Shown here: one piece after another, positions 23,074 to 31,929 of the stretch
How positions within the stretch are numbered: position 1 is the stretch's first letter
Layout: each line of letters opens with the position of its first letter
Assembly (NCBI GenBank): GCA_946630435.1
Contig: CAMOYS010000003.1
Span: 1 to 42,982, forward strand
Length of the DNA: 42,982 nt
Direction of reading: 5' to 3'
DNA from: an uncultured Caryophanales bacterium
Lineage (GTDB): Bacteria; Bacillota_I; Bacilli_A; RFN20; CAG-826
Translations under genes and position numbers: made by a program
The notes under the pieces: model-generated
Database searches by the model: none
Told to the model about the DNA's origin: nothing
What the model saw: the letters and a program-made list of their open reading frames with translations, nothing else

Positions 23074-24516
23074 ATGTTATCTTCTTCTCACAACTGGAAC
23101 GATGAATATTTATCAAAAGCAATAGTAAAAAATTGCGACCTTTTTGTATATTCAAATAGCGGAACAAAACTATACGATAAATCTAATATTTTAAGTTATA
23201 GGTTATCTTCAAGAAATAGTTATGTGTGCGAGCAAATACCGACTGATGATGGCACGCTCGAACTTTATGGCGAGGTTAGTATTGCAAAAGAAACTATCCT
23301 CAAAATCGCTTATGTAATGGAAAACGATGAAACGACCACTTGCAAAGTTTTAGCCGTTAATGATTGTAGATATAACAAAGACAAAAATACGACAACTATT
23401 TCTTTAGTAAGTCCTTTTAAATTAGGATATAAAGCCTCGTCTTATAATCAAGGCTATACATTAAGCGAATATACACAATTAGAGGCACTTTCAAACGCAA
23501 CTGGCATAAAAATACCGCCACTTGCAAAAGCCACTAAATTTTCAATTTTACACAATGATACATACGATTATTTCTATTTCTCACACCTAGAACAAATACC
23601 TATTAATAGCGTTGTTTGTGTTTTTGAGGACGATTATGTTTTTGAAGATAATTCTTATAACTATAGCACTAAAGTTGATACTGACCGAAGTAATGTAATT
23701 ATGCTTGGGTATGAAGTTGATGGCGAAATTAAAATTGACGACTATACAACTACAAGAAGTTATATTAGCCGATTGTTTTATCACACCGACCAAATGGTTT
23801 TCGTTTATTATAAACCAAAATGGTATGACGGAAGTTGGCACTATGACGCAAACTCAACCGCATTTTCTCACAAAGGTCTTAACGCTGTTTATATTGACTA
23901 TAACAACACTTTGCACCCAACAGCCACACAAATCGGTGTTGAAATTTACGGATATGCTTTAGCGTTAGAAGATAGTAGTGGTTTATCTATCCCTTACATT
24001 GTTACACCTCTTAAACAAGCGGAAACAATGGATAACGAGCAAGCACGAATTAGAAGATATTTGAAATATAATAAATTGCACACTTATAAAGGTAGATTAG
24101 ACCCACGCTTTGAGCCACTTGACATTATTAATGTAGAGGCATTTGAAGATATTAATTACCTTGCTATCGAGCAAGTAGATGTCGAGTTTAATGGTGGCTA
24201 CAATGTTACTATTGTTGGTAGAGTTGCAAACTGGCTTATCTTTAAGCCACAATTAGGGCAAGTTAAAGTTACAAACCCTTGGTCTATTACGATTGTTAAC
24301 CCAAACTATGAAGCACACACACTTAAAGTTTATTACTCTAGTGGCTCGACTACATTTTCTGTTAGTGCAAATAGTAGTATTGTTTTAAACAATTCAAATT
24401 GCGATGTGTTGACCGAGAGCGTAGTTGCCTATAGAAATAATATGTTAGCAAGTCCTGTTTATTGTAATTTTGATGAAGAAACGGACAATGTAATAATCTT
24501 GGAGGCAAACATCTAA
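23074..24516 (+). CDS. Tail-tip / tail-associated (Tal-like) protein
   Basis: ATG 23074 is chosen for its AGAGG site; the product has 480 residues. The N-terminal half is beta-rich and resembles tail hub proteins (SYRLSSRNSYVCEQIPTDDG, ATTCK-type strands, TTISLVSPFKLG). The C-terminal part after residue 390 is a separate small beta domain (VTNPWSITIVNPNYEAHTLK). No peptidase motif typical of prophage endopeptidase tails is seen. It follows Dit, as Tal genes do. Confidence 0.72.
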   Translation: MLSSSHNWNDEYLSKAIVKNCDLFVYSNSGTKLYDKSNILSYRLSSRNSYVCEQIPTDDGTLELYGEVSIAKETILKIAYVMENDETTTCKVLAVNDCRYNKDKNTTTISLVSPFKLGYKASSYNQGYTLSEYTQLEALSNATGIKIPPLAKATKFSILHNDTYDYFYFSHLEQIPINSVVCVFEDDYVFEDNSYNYSTKVDTDRSNVIMLGYEVDGEIKIDDYTTTRSYISRLFYHTDQMVFVYYKPKWYDGSWHYDANSTAFSHKGLNAVYIDYNNTLHPTATQIGVEIYGYALALEDSSGLSIPYIVTPLKQAETMDNEQARIRRYLKYNKLHTYKGRLDPRFEPLDIINVEAFEDINYLAIEQVDVEFNGGYNVTIVGRVANWLIFKPQLGQVKVTNPWSITIVNPNYEAHTLKVYYSSGSTTFSVSANSSIVLNNSNCDVLTESVVAYRNNMLASPVYCNFDEETDNVIILEANI

Positions 24517-24986
24517 TGTTAAGAGCGGTTTATATAGGTGGTAGTAGTGTTATCTTGTCCAATTCTAACGATTTGGATATGATTTACTATTACGACACAA
24601 AAGAAGAAGTTGTGGACGCTTTAATTCATAATCACGACCAAAATGTTGATAAGCATTTCGTTGTTTTTGAAGATAGGTTTAAAGTGTTTTTAGGTTGCTA
24701 CGCTTATCCTTTTATGAAAAAGGTTGATGGCGAGGACATCGACTTTGCTAGTTTTTCGATTTTTGAACATAAAGCCGAACTAAAAGCGATATGCGAACTT
24801 GCTATGAAATTTTTAAGACTTAAAGACAAAAGTTGGTATCACATCTTGGCTTTAGCGTATATGTTTGAAAATGGCAAAATGGTGCTAAACGAAGAACAAA
24901 AAGCCAAAGTGCAAGAAGTTCACGACAAAGGAATTGACAAAAACACAAAAAATTATTGTGTAGATATTATATCTAATTTACAATAA
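24516..24986 (+). CDS. Unknown 156-aa tail-region protein
   Basis: Coupled to the tail-tip gene by a shared A, with GGAGG upstream. The N-terminal half is beta-rich (MLRAVYIGGSSVILSNSNDLD), and the C-terminal half is helical (ELKAICELAMKFLRLKDKSWYHILALAYMFENGK). A terminator follows 22 bases after its stop. It may be a minor tail component; no family is recognised. Confidence 0.68.
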   Translation: MLRAVYIGGSSVILSNSNDLDMIYYYDTKEEVVDALIHNHDQNVDKHFVVFEDRFKVFLGCYAYPFMKKVDGEDIDFASFSIFEHKAELKAICELAMKFLRLKDKSWYHILALAYMFENGKMVLNEEQKAKVQEVHDKGIDKNTKNYCVDIISNLQ

Positions 24987-25007
24987 GGGTAGGAAAATAG
25001 ATGGCAC

Positions 25008-25031
25008 AAAAGGGTGTTAAGCCCTTTTTTT
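25008..25031 (+). terminator. Intrinsic terminator before the lysis cassette
   Basis: AAAAGGG / CCCTTTT with a 7-base loop and a run of seven T. It falls inside the 5' part of a longer open frame starting at 25001, which shows that the real gene begins later, at 25061. Confidence 0.75.
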
Positions 25032-25060
25032 ATTTTTGCTGGGGGAAAGGAGGCAACCGA

Positions 25061-25330
25061 ATGGACTTAACAATGTCAACTATAACATTAGGTAGCGTTA
25101 TAGCGATAGTAGGCTGTGTTATTGGTATTCTTAACTTTTTTGGTGGAAAGAAAAAAGCCAATCAAGACGAAGAAGCGAGATTAGTTCGTATGGAAACAAT
25201 GCTTGTAAAGATTGATGAAAATACCAGCGACCTCAAAACCAAAGTAGATAGTCACGATAAATTACTTACAAAACACGAAAGCAAAATCAATGTGCTTGAA
25301 GAAAGAATAAAAGCCAAAGGAGGCAAGTAA
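25061..25330 (+). CDS. Holin-associated membrane protein with coiled coil
   Basis: The start is ATG 25061 behind AAAGGAGG; the product has 89 residues. A single membrane helix (about residues 7-27, ITLGSVIAIVGCVIGILNFF) precedes a basic stop-transfer (GGKKK) and a long coiled coil (LVRMETMLVKIDENTSDLKT ... KINVLEERIK). This is the layout of XhlA-type proteins that work with holins. It is followed within 2 bases by the holin-like gene. Confidence 0.7.
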   Translation: MDLTMSTITLGSVIAIVGCVIGILNFFGGKKKANQDEEARLVRMETMLVKIDENTSDLKTKVDSHDKLLTKHESKINVLEERIKAKGGK

Positions 25331-25331
25331 A

Positions 25332-25625
25332 ATGGAAGTTCAAACAATCGTTAGTTTAGCAATTCTAGGTGTAGTCGTTTTAGGCGGTATCTTTGCTATC
25401 ATTGTCGCAATTTTAAGAGGCGATATGAAAAAGTTTATCATCGAAAAAATGGAAGAAGCCGAAGAATTATATAAGGCATTAGAAAAGCCAGAAAAATCTA
25501 TCAAAAAACTTATGTTCGTTCTTAATGCGGTTAAGGACAAATATAAAATCTTGGAAGTCTTTATGAACGCTAAAAAATTCGTTGAAAAGGTCATTGAGAT
25601 TTCTAAACAAATCAATACTAAATAA
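25332..25625 (+). CDS. Putative holin
   Basis: A 97-residue protein with one N-terminal membrane helix (about residues 5-28, IVSLAILGVVVLGGIFAIIVAIL), then a long amphipathic charged region (KKFIIEKMEEAEELYKALEK). It resembles the LLH-type holins of Firmicutes phages. With the preceding membrane protein it would open the cytoplasmic membrane at the end of the cycle. Confidence 0.7.
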   Translation: MEVQTIVSLAILGVVVLGGIFAIIVAILRGDMKKFIIEKMEEAEELYKALEKPEKSIKKLMFVLNAVKDKYKILEVFMNAKKFVEKVIEISKQINTK

Positions 25626-25639
25626 GGAGGAGAGGGGAT

Positions 25640-25930
25640 ATGGCAAAAGTTTATACTGGTATTTGCCCATTACGACTTGAAGTAGAAGCAAGCGAAATGC
25701 AATCAATCGCTGGTGTCTTACTTGACGATTTAGAATGTGGCGACATCATCGTTAAACACACCAAAGAAGATGGCAAAGATTTATACCACGCTTACATTGT
25801 CACGCACAAACAAGCGACTGGTATTTGTTTCTCTTACAACACAACTGGTTATAGCGAAACAATATCTTACGACAAGATTGATGGCGTTTGGACTTACAAT
25901 TCAACTGATGTTTGGAAAGTAGAAGAATAA
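25640..25930 (+). CDS. Unknown 96-aa protein in the lysis/fibre region
   Basis: ATG 25640 follows AAGGAGGAGAGGGG. The product is beta-rich and soluble (MAKVYTGICPLRLEVEASEM ... GDIIVKHTKEDGKDLYHAYIV ... DVWKVEE). It occupies the slot where an endolysin could be expected after a holin, but has no amidase, lysozyme or peptidase motif and is too short for one. Possibly a minor structural or regulatory protein. Confidence 0.65.
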   Translation: MAKVYTGICPLRLEVEASEMQSIAGVLLDDLECGDIIVKHTKEDGKDLYHAYIVTHKQATGICFSYNTTGYSETISYDKIDGVWTYNSTDVWKVEE

Positions 25931-26017
25931 TCTAAATTATTTAGTAAAAAATGAACGATTTTGTGTTTTTGATTTAAAGTTTTTCACAAAGTCACTTTAT
26001 TTGGAGGAAATTTATTT

Positions 26018-28171
26018 ATGTTTATTATTGACTTTAGAAATAAAAATATGAGTGAATATCGCTTTTCGGTAATAAACAATAGTAATGTTGATGTAGTTAA
26101 TCTATATTCTAACTTCGTTCAATATGCAACTAACACATCTATTTATCTAAAGATTAGAAGTGTTGATGATACTTATGTAGATAAAATTGCTATTGCAAGT
26201 GAAAATATTTCGATTGATGATGGTGCATTACTTTGTAAATGGCGAATGGGTGCGGTTTCCACTCATTGTAAGAAAATTGGCTTGCAATTACAATTTGAAC
26301 AAGAGGGCGACATTATCGCTCAAACTGGCATTGTATATTTAACGCTTGCCGACACTATTGATGTGGACGAATTAATACCTATTATCTATCCACAAATTTT
26401 AAAAGAATTACAAGAGCAAATTGACGCTCTTACAAATGATAGCGGTGCAAAAGTCACTCTCGGCTATTCAAATGATGTTTTTACTATTAACTTACTTAAT
26501 GTTAATAATGAAGTCATTGATACAAAGACAATCGCTATCCCAACTAACAAAGCGTTTGTTAATGTTGCGTTTGCTAATAGAGTTATCACATTTACCGCAA
26601 ATGATGGCTCAACAAAGCAAGTTGATTTAAGCGACATTTATACCAAAGAAGAAGTTAACAACTTGCTCGCTAATAAGGTTGATAAGGTTAGTCAAGCGAA
26701 TAAGGTTTATGCAACTGACGGAAATGGCGACCAAACCGCTTTACCAGTCGATGATTTATATAGTGGCAATATCGCTCGTAGGGACGCAAACAATCAAATT
26801 AATGTTCCAGCAACACCTACCGAAAACGGACACGCTACTTCTAAAAGTTATGTTGATAATTTAATCTCTGGAATTAAGATGGATAGTTACAAAGTTGTTG
26901 ATACAACAACATACCCAACCTTAAATGACTTTTTAGCGTCAACTGGCGAGGAGGGTTATTTATACCTCTATCCTATCGACACAAGCGACCTTACAAAAGG
27001 CTATTATCGTTATGTTTGGGAGGGTAATGCTTGGTTATCTTTAGGCACAACCGAAATTGATTTAAGTGGCTACTATACTAAAAACGCTTCTATTATCCCA
27101 ACCGATAACGGAACACTAGATATTGGTAGTTCTAGTCATAAGTTCAAAGACTTGTATCTAAATGGAACTGCATATATTAAAGATGGGTCGATTGGATATA
27201 ATTCGGCTTTAGGACTTGTATTTAACAAATCTTTAGCCCCAAATTTTATGACAAATCTTAGTTTGGGTAAGACAGCGTATCCGTGGTATAAATTATACTT
27301 AGAAGATAGTATTAACTTAAATGGAGGAACAATAAAATATAACACGAGCAAAACTTCGTTTGAGTTCTATGCCAATTTAACGGGAGGCCAGTCTTTTAGT
27401 TTAGGAGATAGTAGCACGCCTTGGAAAGACTTGTATTTAAACGACGCAATTTATGGTGGCTTTGCCAATGGTAAGATTAATTTCTATGTAGGGTCAACTT
27501 GTTGTTATTGTATGGAAAGTGAAGCATTTAGACCATATACAAATAATGCGTATGATTTAGGCACAAGTTCTTACACTTGGAAAGATTTGTATTTGAGTGG
27601 CAACATTGATATTAGCAATTCTAATAGTGGATATAACTATTATTTTAGAGTTGCATATAACGAGCTTTATATTGGCACAAAAGATAGTGGTGGAGCAAGA
27701 ACAGATAAATATAGATTTACTCTTACAGCGTTTGTCCCTAACGGAAATAATAATTTAGATTTAGGCAATTCATCGCTTAAATGGAAAGACGCTTATATTA
27801 ATGGGACTTTATATGGTTCGGTTTACAATTTTACGATTGATAGCGCCTATAAAATTATTTATAACCGCCAAAGAAATGATAATACCTTAACCGAGATAAC
27901 TTATGAATTTGTTAATATTTGTTCCAAGAGTGCGGATACAACCTTTACTTTTACAACGCCAAGAGTTGATACATTGCCAGAATACAAAGCCATTATCACG
28001 AACTCACACCAAACAAACGCAATTACCCTTACCTTTACTGGTGTAACTTCTATTTTATGTAACGACGATAATTGTGTAGTTAATGCGAACACTATTACAA
28101 TTCCAAGTGGTGTAACTATAGAAGTGAGTGTAATTAATGGCAAAATGGTCGCAATTAATTTTAATGCTTAG
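26018..28171 (+). CDS. Tail fibre / baseplate protein with repeated shaft motif
   Basis: A 717-residue protein. The N-terminal domain (about 1-130) resembles baseplate upper proteins that anchor fibres, followed by a short coiled coil (LKELQEQIDALTN). From about residue 365 to 600 there are five copies of a motif of type LG-x-S/T-S-x-x-W-K-D-L-Y-L-x-G (for example DIGSSSHKFKDLYLNG and LGDSSTPWKDLYLN), which forms trimeric beta shafts in fibres. The C-terminal 100 residues are a separate beta domain. AGGAGG-like TTTGGAGG precedes ATG 26018. Confidence 0.82.
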   Translation: MFIIDFRNKNMSEYRFSVINNSNVDVVNLYSNFVQYATNTSIYLKIRSVDDTYVDKIAIASENISIDDGALLCKWRMGAVSTHCKKIGLQLQFEQEGDIIAQTGIVYLTLADTIDVDELIPIIYPQILKELQEQIDALTNDSGAKVTLGYSNDVFTINLLNVNNEVIDTKTIAIPTNKAFVNVAFANRVITFTANDGSTKQVDLSDIYTKEEVNNLLANKVDKVSQANKVYATDGNGDQTALPVDDLYSGNIARRDANNQINVPATPTENGHATSKSYVDNLISGIKMDSYKVVDTTTYPTLNDFLASTGEEGYLYLYPIDTSDLTKGYYRYVWEGNAWLSLGTTEIDLSGYYTKNASIIPTDNGTLDIGSSSHKFKDLYLNGTAYIKDGSIGYNSALGLVFNKSLAPNFMTNLSLGKTAYPWYKLYLEDSINLNGGTIKYNTSKTSFEFYANLTGGQSFSLGDSSTPWKDLYLNDAIYGGFANGKINFYVGSTCCYCMESEAFRPYTNNAYDLGTSSYTWKDLYLSGNIDISNSNSGYNYYFRVAYNELYIGTKDSGGARTDKYRFTLTAFVPNGNNNLDLGNSSLKWKDAYINGTLYGSVYNFTIDSAYKIIYNRQRNDNTLTEITYEFVNICSKSADTTFTFTTPRVDTLPEYKAIITNSHQTNAITLTFTGVTSILCNDDNCVVNANTITIPSGVTIEVSVINGKMVAINFNA

Positions 28172-28183
28172 GAGGTTTTTAAT

Positions 28184-30862
28184 ATGCGTAGAAACCTTTT
28201 ATTAAGTTATTTAGCAACTCAATTTAAGTGGTTGCCTTATAGTTACGAATATATTTACCATAATTTAGTCCCTAGCGAAATGCCTAGATTTAATATTTGG
28301 GACGAACACACAGAATTAGGTTCATATAGTTTTGAAACAGGAAATCCCGTTAGTTCATCTGTTAATTTAAGAAGTGATACAGATGAACCAATTAGAGTTA
28401 TTCCAAATACTGATTATTACATTAAGACACCAAACCAAGTTCATGTAATGCAATATAACAAAGATTTAAACTTCTTGGGTTATGTTTCAATCATTAATCA
28501 AACATTTAAAACACCCGCAAATTGTGTATTTATTAAATTTGTTATTGCTAGTGGTTACGGAACAACCTACAACCACGACATCTGTATCAACAAATCAAAC
28601 GCTCAATTAAACGGACATTATGCACCTTATAGCCCACGCAAAGTTTTAGATAAGTCAAGAATTTTGAAAATTAGTGGGAATAGTGAGGTTAGTAATCAAT
28701 TATTTAACGCTGATGTTAATGTTTTATGGGGTGGTGCGGTAACTAAAGTAGATAGTTTTACTTTAAAATTTAATAGTTCGTTTACTAATAGTTCTGGCTC
28801 TACTTATTTTATTTATTTAAACACACCTATTCGTGTTGCAAGTAGTCATAAAGTTTTAGTTTCAGTTGAAACAAATTTAACAAGCGATAGTAACTTTAGA
28901 TTTGCTGATAGCGGTATTTTTACTTATGGCGCAAACTTACCAGAATTTAATAAATCAAAGATAGTTGTGGCTTCACAAGAAATTGATAGTTATATATCTT
29001 TAAGAGTTCCAGACGGATATACAATTCCTAGTGGAAGTTATTTTAAAGTAAATGTAAGTGACCTTACCCAAGACTACCCTTTCAACACCCCAACTTCAAT
29101 TACCGACCCAAGAGTTCAAAACATAATCGCACAAGGCTATCTTCCCAAAAACGATGGCGAAATTAAGAATAGTGTGATTAGCGAAGTTGAGAGTAGAGGG
29201 TTTAATATTTGGGACGAGGAATGGGAAAGTGGCTATTTTGACCCAACTACTGGTCAGCCTACAGCCAATAACTCTATTATTCGAACGAAAAACAATATTA
29301 GCGTTTTACCTAACACAACATATTATTGCAAATCTAGTCACGATACTTGGTGTTTCTTTTATGACGAAAATGGCAATTTGATTACTGGTGTTGGCACTGG
29401 CTCATATCCAAATATTATAAATATTGCAAACACTACTTTTACCACACCTAATAATTGCAAAACTATTAAATTCTATTGTATTGTTGGTGCTTATCAAAAC
29501 GACATTTGCATAAATCGTTCTTCTTCACTAAACGGAATTTATAAACCACATATTCCAAACGATAAAATTCAATTACCAGCACCTCTCGAATTAGGTGGCG
29601 TGAATACAGCGGAAAACACTTTTGAAGTGACTGATGAAGCGTATGTGTTTACGAGAAATGTGTTTGAAGTTAGTTTAAAAGACCTATCCTATACATTATC
29701 TTCTGTTACACCAAACGCTTTCTATAGTAGTGGAATTTCAAATTATAAAGGCTCTGCTAGTGTTGAGGGCTTAGGCTCTAAATATGAATATATAGGAACG
29801 ACAAATGATGGAACAAAGGGGCTAGCAAGTTACGGAAATGTATGTGCGCTTTACTATAATTCTAGTTCTCCAAGCACAAGAGAGTTTTATGTTAAAGATA
29901 CAAGTTGTGCTGATGTAACCGCCTTAATGACTAAATTGCAACAAAACAACGCAACCTTTACCTACCAACTCGCTACACCACAAGTCATTTCAATTCCAAG
30001 AAAGCATTTAGGTTGGGTTAAATTGAAAGATTTGAGTTGGGAATTATATGCGACTAATGTATTCGTTGCTAAAATTTCAAGTGCTAGTGATAACAATTTA
30101 TGTTTCACTCATAAATACTTATATAGTCCAGCGACAACCACTCAAGAAACAGCAAACAAATCTTTGAGAATTAGTAAAGACGGAACAAAATATGTAATTG
30201 TTAAAGACACCTCTTATTCAACTACAACCGACCTTATTAATTCCTTTACCGACACCGACATTTTATTCTACGAAACCCAAAACGAAACAACTGATTTTGT
30301 AAATGAAGAAGTTGTGGAAAGCGGTGGAGAAGTGAATGGAAATTTATTTAGTTGGAATAAAAACCAATTAGTGGCGAATAGTGTTATTAAAACATATTCT
30401 AATTACACACCAACCCGATATGATGGAACAAAAGGCTTTAGTAATATTGTAGATAATGCATATTCTGATTTAGTTGTTGGACACAAAGTTTTAGTTATTG
30501 CTAAAATTAGTAATTTACCTGCTAACCTTGATAATGTTTCTTTTTTAATAGGAACGGAAGATGTTAAATTAGATAGTTCTACACCAGCCAAAGCGCAAAT
30601 CGTTGAAGTTCCAAATAATACATATAAGTTTATTAGAGTTTATACAACTACACTAGACCAATTCTCAATTACAATAGACAATTATGAAATTATCGACCTC
30701 ACAATCGGCTTCGGTGCTGGAAAAGAGCCAACATCTATCGACGATTATCGTATTCAAAAAATCATTGAATTAGGATATATTCCACAAGATTTAGTAGGAA
30801 CGCATACACAAGTGAATTGCGAAGTGTTGCCGAATGTGGAGATGTTATTGAAATGCAAGTAA
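28184..30862 (+). CDS. Receptor-binding / tail fibre protein with duplicated domains
   Basis: An 892-residue, beta-rich protein. Two copies of a jelly-roll-like carbohydrate-binding module start with FNIWDE: the first at about residues 36-150 and the second at about 335-460. Each has an IRVIPNT/ISVLPNT strand, a TFKTPANC/TFTTPNNC block and an NDICINK/NRS end. A second duplicated module ends in ITDPRVQNIIAQGYLPK (first copy) and IDDYRIQKIIELGYIPQ (second copy, C-terminal). The build suggests receptor recognition at the tail tip. Its last codons overlap the lipase start. Confidence 0.8.
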   Translation: MRRNLLLSYLATQFKWLPYSYEYIYHNLVPSEMPRFNIWDEHTELGSYSFETGNPVSSSVNLRSDTDEPIRVIPNTDYYIKTPNQVHVMQYNKDLNFLGYVSIINQTFKTPANCVFIKFVIASGYGTTYNHDICINKSNAQLNGHYAPYSPRKVLDKSRILKISGNSEVSNQLFNADVNVLWGGAVTKVDSFTLKFNSSFTNSSGSTYFIYLNTPIRVASSHKVLVSVETNLTSDSNFRFADSGIFTYGANLPEFNKSKIVVASQEIDSYISLRVPDGYTIPSGSYFKVNVSDLTQDYPFNTPTSITDPRVQNIIAQGYLPKNDGEIKNSVISEVESRGFNIWDEEWESGYFDPTTGQPTANNSIIRTKNNISVLPNTTYYCKSSHDTWCFFYDENGNLITGVGTGSYPNIINIANTTFTTPNNCKTIKFYCIVGAYQNDICINRSSSLNGIYKPHIPNDKIQLPAPLELGGVNTAENTFEVTDEAYVFTRNVFEVSLKDLSYTLSSVTPNAFYSSGISNYKGSASVEGLGSKYEYIGTTNDGTKGLASYGNVCALYYNSSSPSTREFYVKDTSCADVTALMTKLQQNNATFTYQLATPQVISIPRKHLGWVKLKDLSWELYATNVFVAKISSASDNNLCFTHKYLYSPATTTQETANKSLRISKDGTKYVIVKDTSYSTTTDLINSFTDTDILFYETQNETTDFVNEEVVESGGEVNGNLFSWNKNQLVANSVIKTYSNYTPTRYDGTKGFSNIVDNAYSDLVVGHKVLVIAKISNLPANLDNVSFLIGTEDVKLDSSTPAKAQIVEVPNNTYKFIRVYTTTLDQFSITIDNYEIIDLTIGFGAGKEPTSIDDYRIQKIIELGYIPQDLVGTHTQVNCEVLPNVEMLLKCK

Positions 30863-31461
30863 GAGATTTGTTTTATAATTGTGCCTATACTATCCAATAC
30901 GAAACAATAGGCGAAGATGTCAATTACGCTTTTGTTGAAAATGGCGATGAATTACAAATTTATTTCCAAGCCAGCAATAGTTTTCTTGACTGGATATTTA
31001 ATTTCTTGTTTCCTAAAAAGATGTATGGCTTATTCAAGGTTCATCGTGGCTTTTTAAGATGTTACTTGCAAGTTAGGAACATTATATTAGATAAAGTCTA
31101 TAACAATAATTATAAGAATATTATAGTTATCGGTTATTCACACGGCTCGGCAATTTGTCAACTCGCCCACCAAGACCTCGTTTATCACTTTCCTAGTATG
31201 AATATCCAGTCGTATGCGTTTGAAAGCCCTAGATGTCTAAAAGTGCCGAAAAAACTAAGGTTTTACTGGAACACAATGACAAGAATAGTCGATGGAACAG
31301 ATTTAATTACTCATTTGCCACCAAAACTATTCGGCTTTGATGATTTAGGAAAGCAACTCAATATTCTAGGCGACACAAAACTGGTCGATAAGAAAATTCC
31401 TAAATGTATTAAATACCATTATCCACAAGTTGTTCTTGATGGTTTAGAAAAATTAGGTTAA
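30853..31461 (+). CDS. Class 3 lipase (alpha/beta hydrolase), candidate lysis enzyme
   Basis: The start is ATG 30853, with GTGGAG 11 bases upstream and a 10-base overlap with the fibre gene; the product has 202 residues. The nucleophile elbow is GYSHGSA with Ser96. SYAFESPRC (about 120-128) and RIVDGTDLITHLPP (about 144-157) match the blocks that follow the nucleophile in class 3 lipases (PF01764). Asp147 or Asp150 and a later His (His153 or His189) complete a triad. There is no signal peptide. As the last late gene, in the place where endolysins usually sit, and with no endolysin elsewhere, it may damage host membrane lipids during lysis or entry; that role is inferred. Confidence 0.85.
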   Translation: MQVRDLFYNCAYTIQYETIGEDVNYAFVENGDELQIYFQASNSFLDWIFNFLFPKKMYGLFKVHRGFLRCYLQVRNIILDKVYNNNYKNIIVIGYSHGSAICQLAHQDLVYHFPSMNIQSYAFESPRCLKVPKKLRFYWNTMTRIVDGTDLITHLPPKLFGFDDLGKQLNILGDTKLVDKKIPKCIKYHYPQVVLDGLEKLG

Positions 31462-31507
31462 TATAATAATTGAAATTTGAATTTTGTTTCATTTTTCGCT
31501 TTCTTTT

Positions 31508-31545
31508 AAGGGATACCTTGTTCGCTTGGGTATCCCTTTTCTTTT
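31508..31545 (+). terminator. Terminator of the late operon
   Basis: A perfect 10-bp stem AAGGGATACC / GGTATCCCTT with an 11-base loop, followed by TTCTTTTT. It lies 46 bases after the lipase stop and ends the whole late operon. Confidence 0.9.
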
Positions 31546-31640
31546 TGGTTAAGTGTTTAAATTTGGCGTTTTTAAACACATAAGGCTAAAATATCGCCCT
31601 TAAATTTATAATTAGCGTATAAAATATACAGATAAATAAA

Positions 31641-31667
31641 AAAAGAGCGTCAGTTGTGACCTCTTTT
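31641..31667 (-). terminator. Hairpin with T-rich tail, second leftward terminator
   Basis: AAAAGAG and CTCTTTT pair, continued by GTCA / TGAC around a GTTG loop with one bulged C. On the minus strand a T-rich tract follows. It would back up the integrase terminator and may work in both directions. Confidence 0.55.
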
Positions 31668-31746
31668 CAAACCTTATCGGTTTATGTTCAAACTTATCTT
31701 ACAACACCTATTCTTAAATGCAACATTTATTCCATTTTTCTTCCAA

Positions 31747-31756
31747 TGGACTAAAA
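31747..31756. repeat. Candidate integrase arm site, copy 1 (TGGACTAAAA)
   Basis: One of three identical 10-mers around the attP core; the others are at 31930-31939 and 31942-31951. All are in the same orientation. Direct repeats on both sides of the core are how arm-binding sites of tyrosine integrases are arranged. Confidence 0.55.
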
Positions 31757-31767
31757 TGTAAAAAGAA

Positions 31768-31790
31768 AACCCTATATATAATATAGGGTT
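31768..31790 (-). terminator. Terminator of the repressor-integrase transcript
   Basis: A perfect 10-bp stem AACCCTATAT / ATATAGGGTT with a 3-base loop. On the minus strand it is followed by TTTTCTTTTT. It lies between the attP core and the late terminator. Confidence 0.8.
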
Positions 31791-31799
31791 AGTAGTCAT

Positions 31800-31822
31800 T
31801 GGTTGCGGAGAGAGGTTTTGAA
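31800..31822 (-). other. Candidate attP core, identical in form to a tRNA 3' end
   Basis: Read on the minus strand, this segment has exactly the spacing of a tRNA 3' end: a 7-base T-loop TTCAAAA, a 5-base stem CCTCT, a 7-base acceptor strand CTCCGCA, a discriminator A, then CCA. The bases upstream do not complete a T-stem, so this is not a full tRNA gene. It is what remains in attP when a phage integrates into the 3' end of a host tRNA gene. The host tRNA would begin TGCGGAG; I cannot say which amino acid. Confidence 0.75.
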
Positions 31823-31929
31823 TTTTCTAGCCTTTATTATTAATAATAATCTTCTATATTATGATTTTAGCACGATTTTTGCTTAATACATAGTATTATT
31901 TGTTATTTTTATTTCGTGAGTTTTCGCTG

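Noticed and set aside
25001-25060. N-terminal extension of the holin-associated protein
   Set aside because: This part codes through an intrinsic terminator (25008-25031), and a strong ribosome binding site lies before ATG 25061.
31800-31822. A complete tRNA gene
   Set aside because: Only the T-loop, 3' T-stem, acceptor strand and CCA are present; no anticodon arm or D arm can be found next to it.
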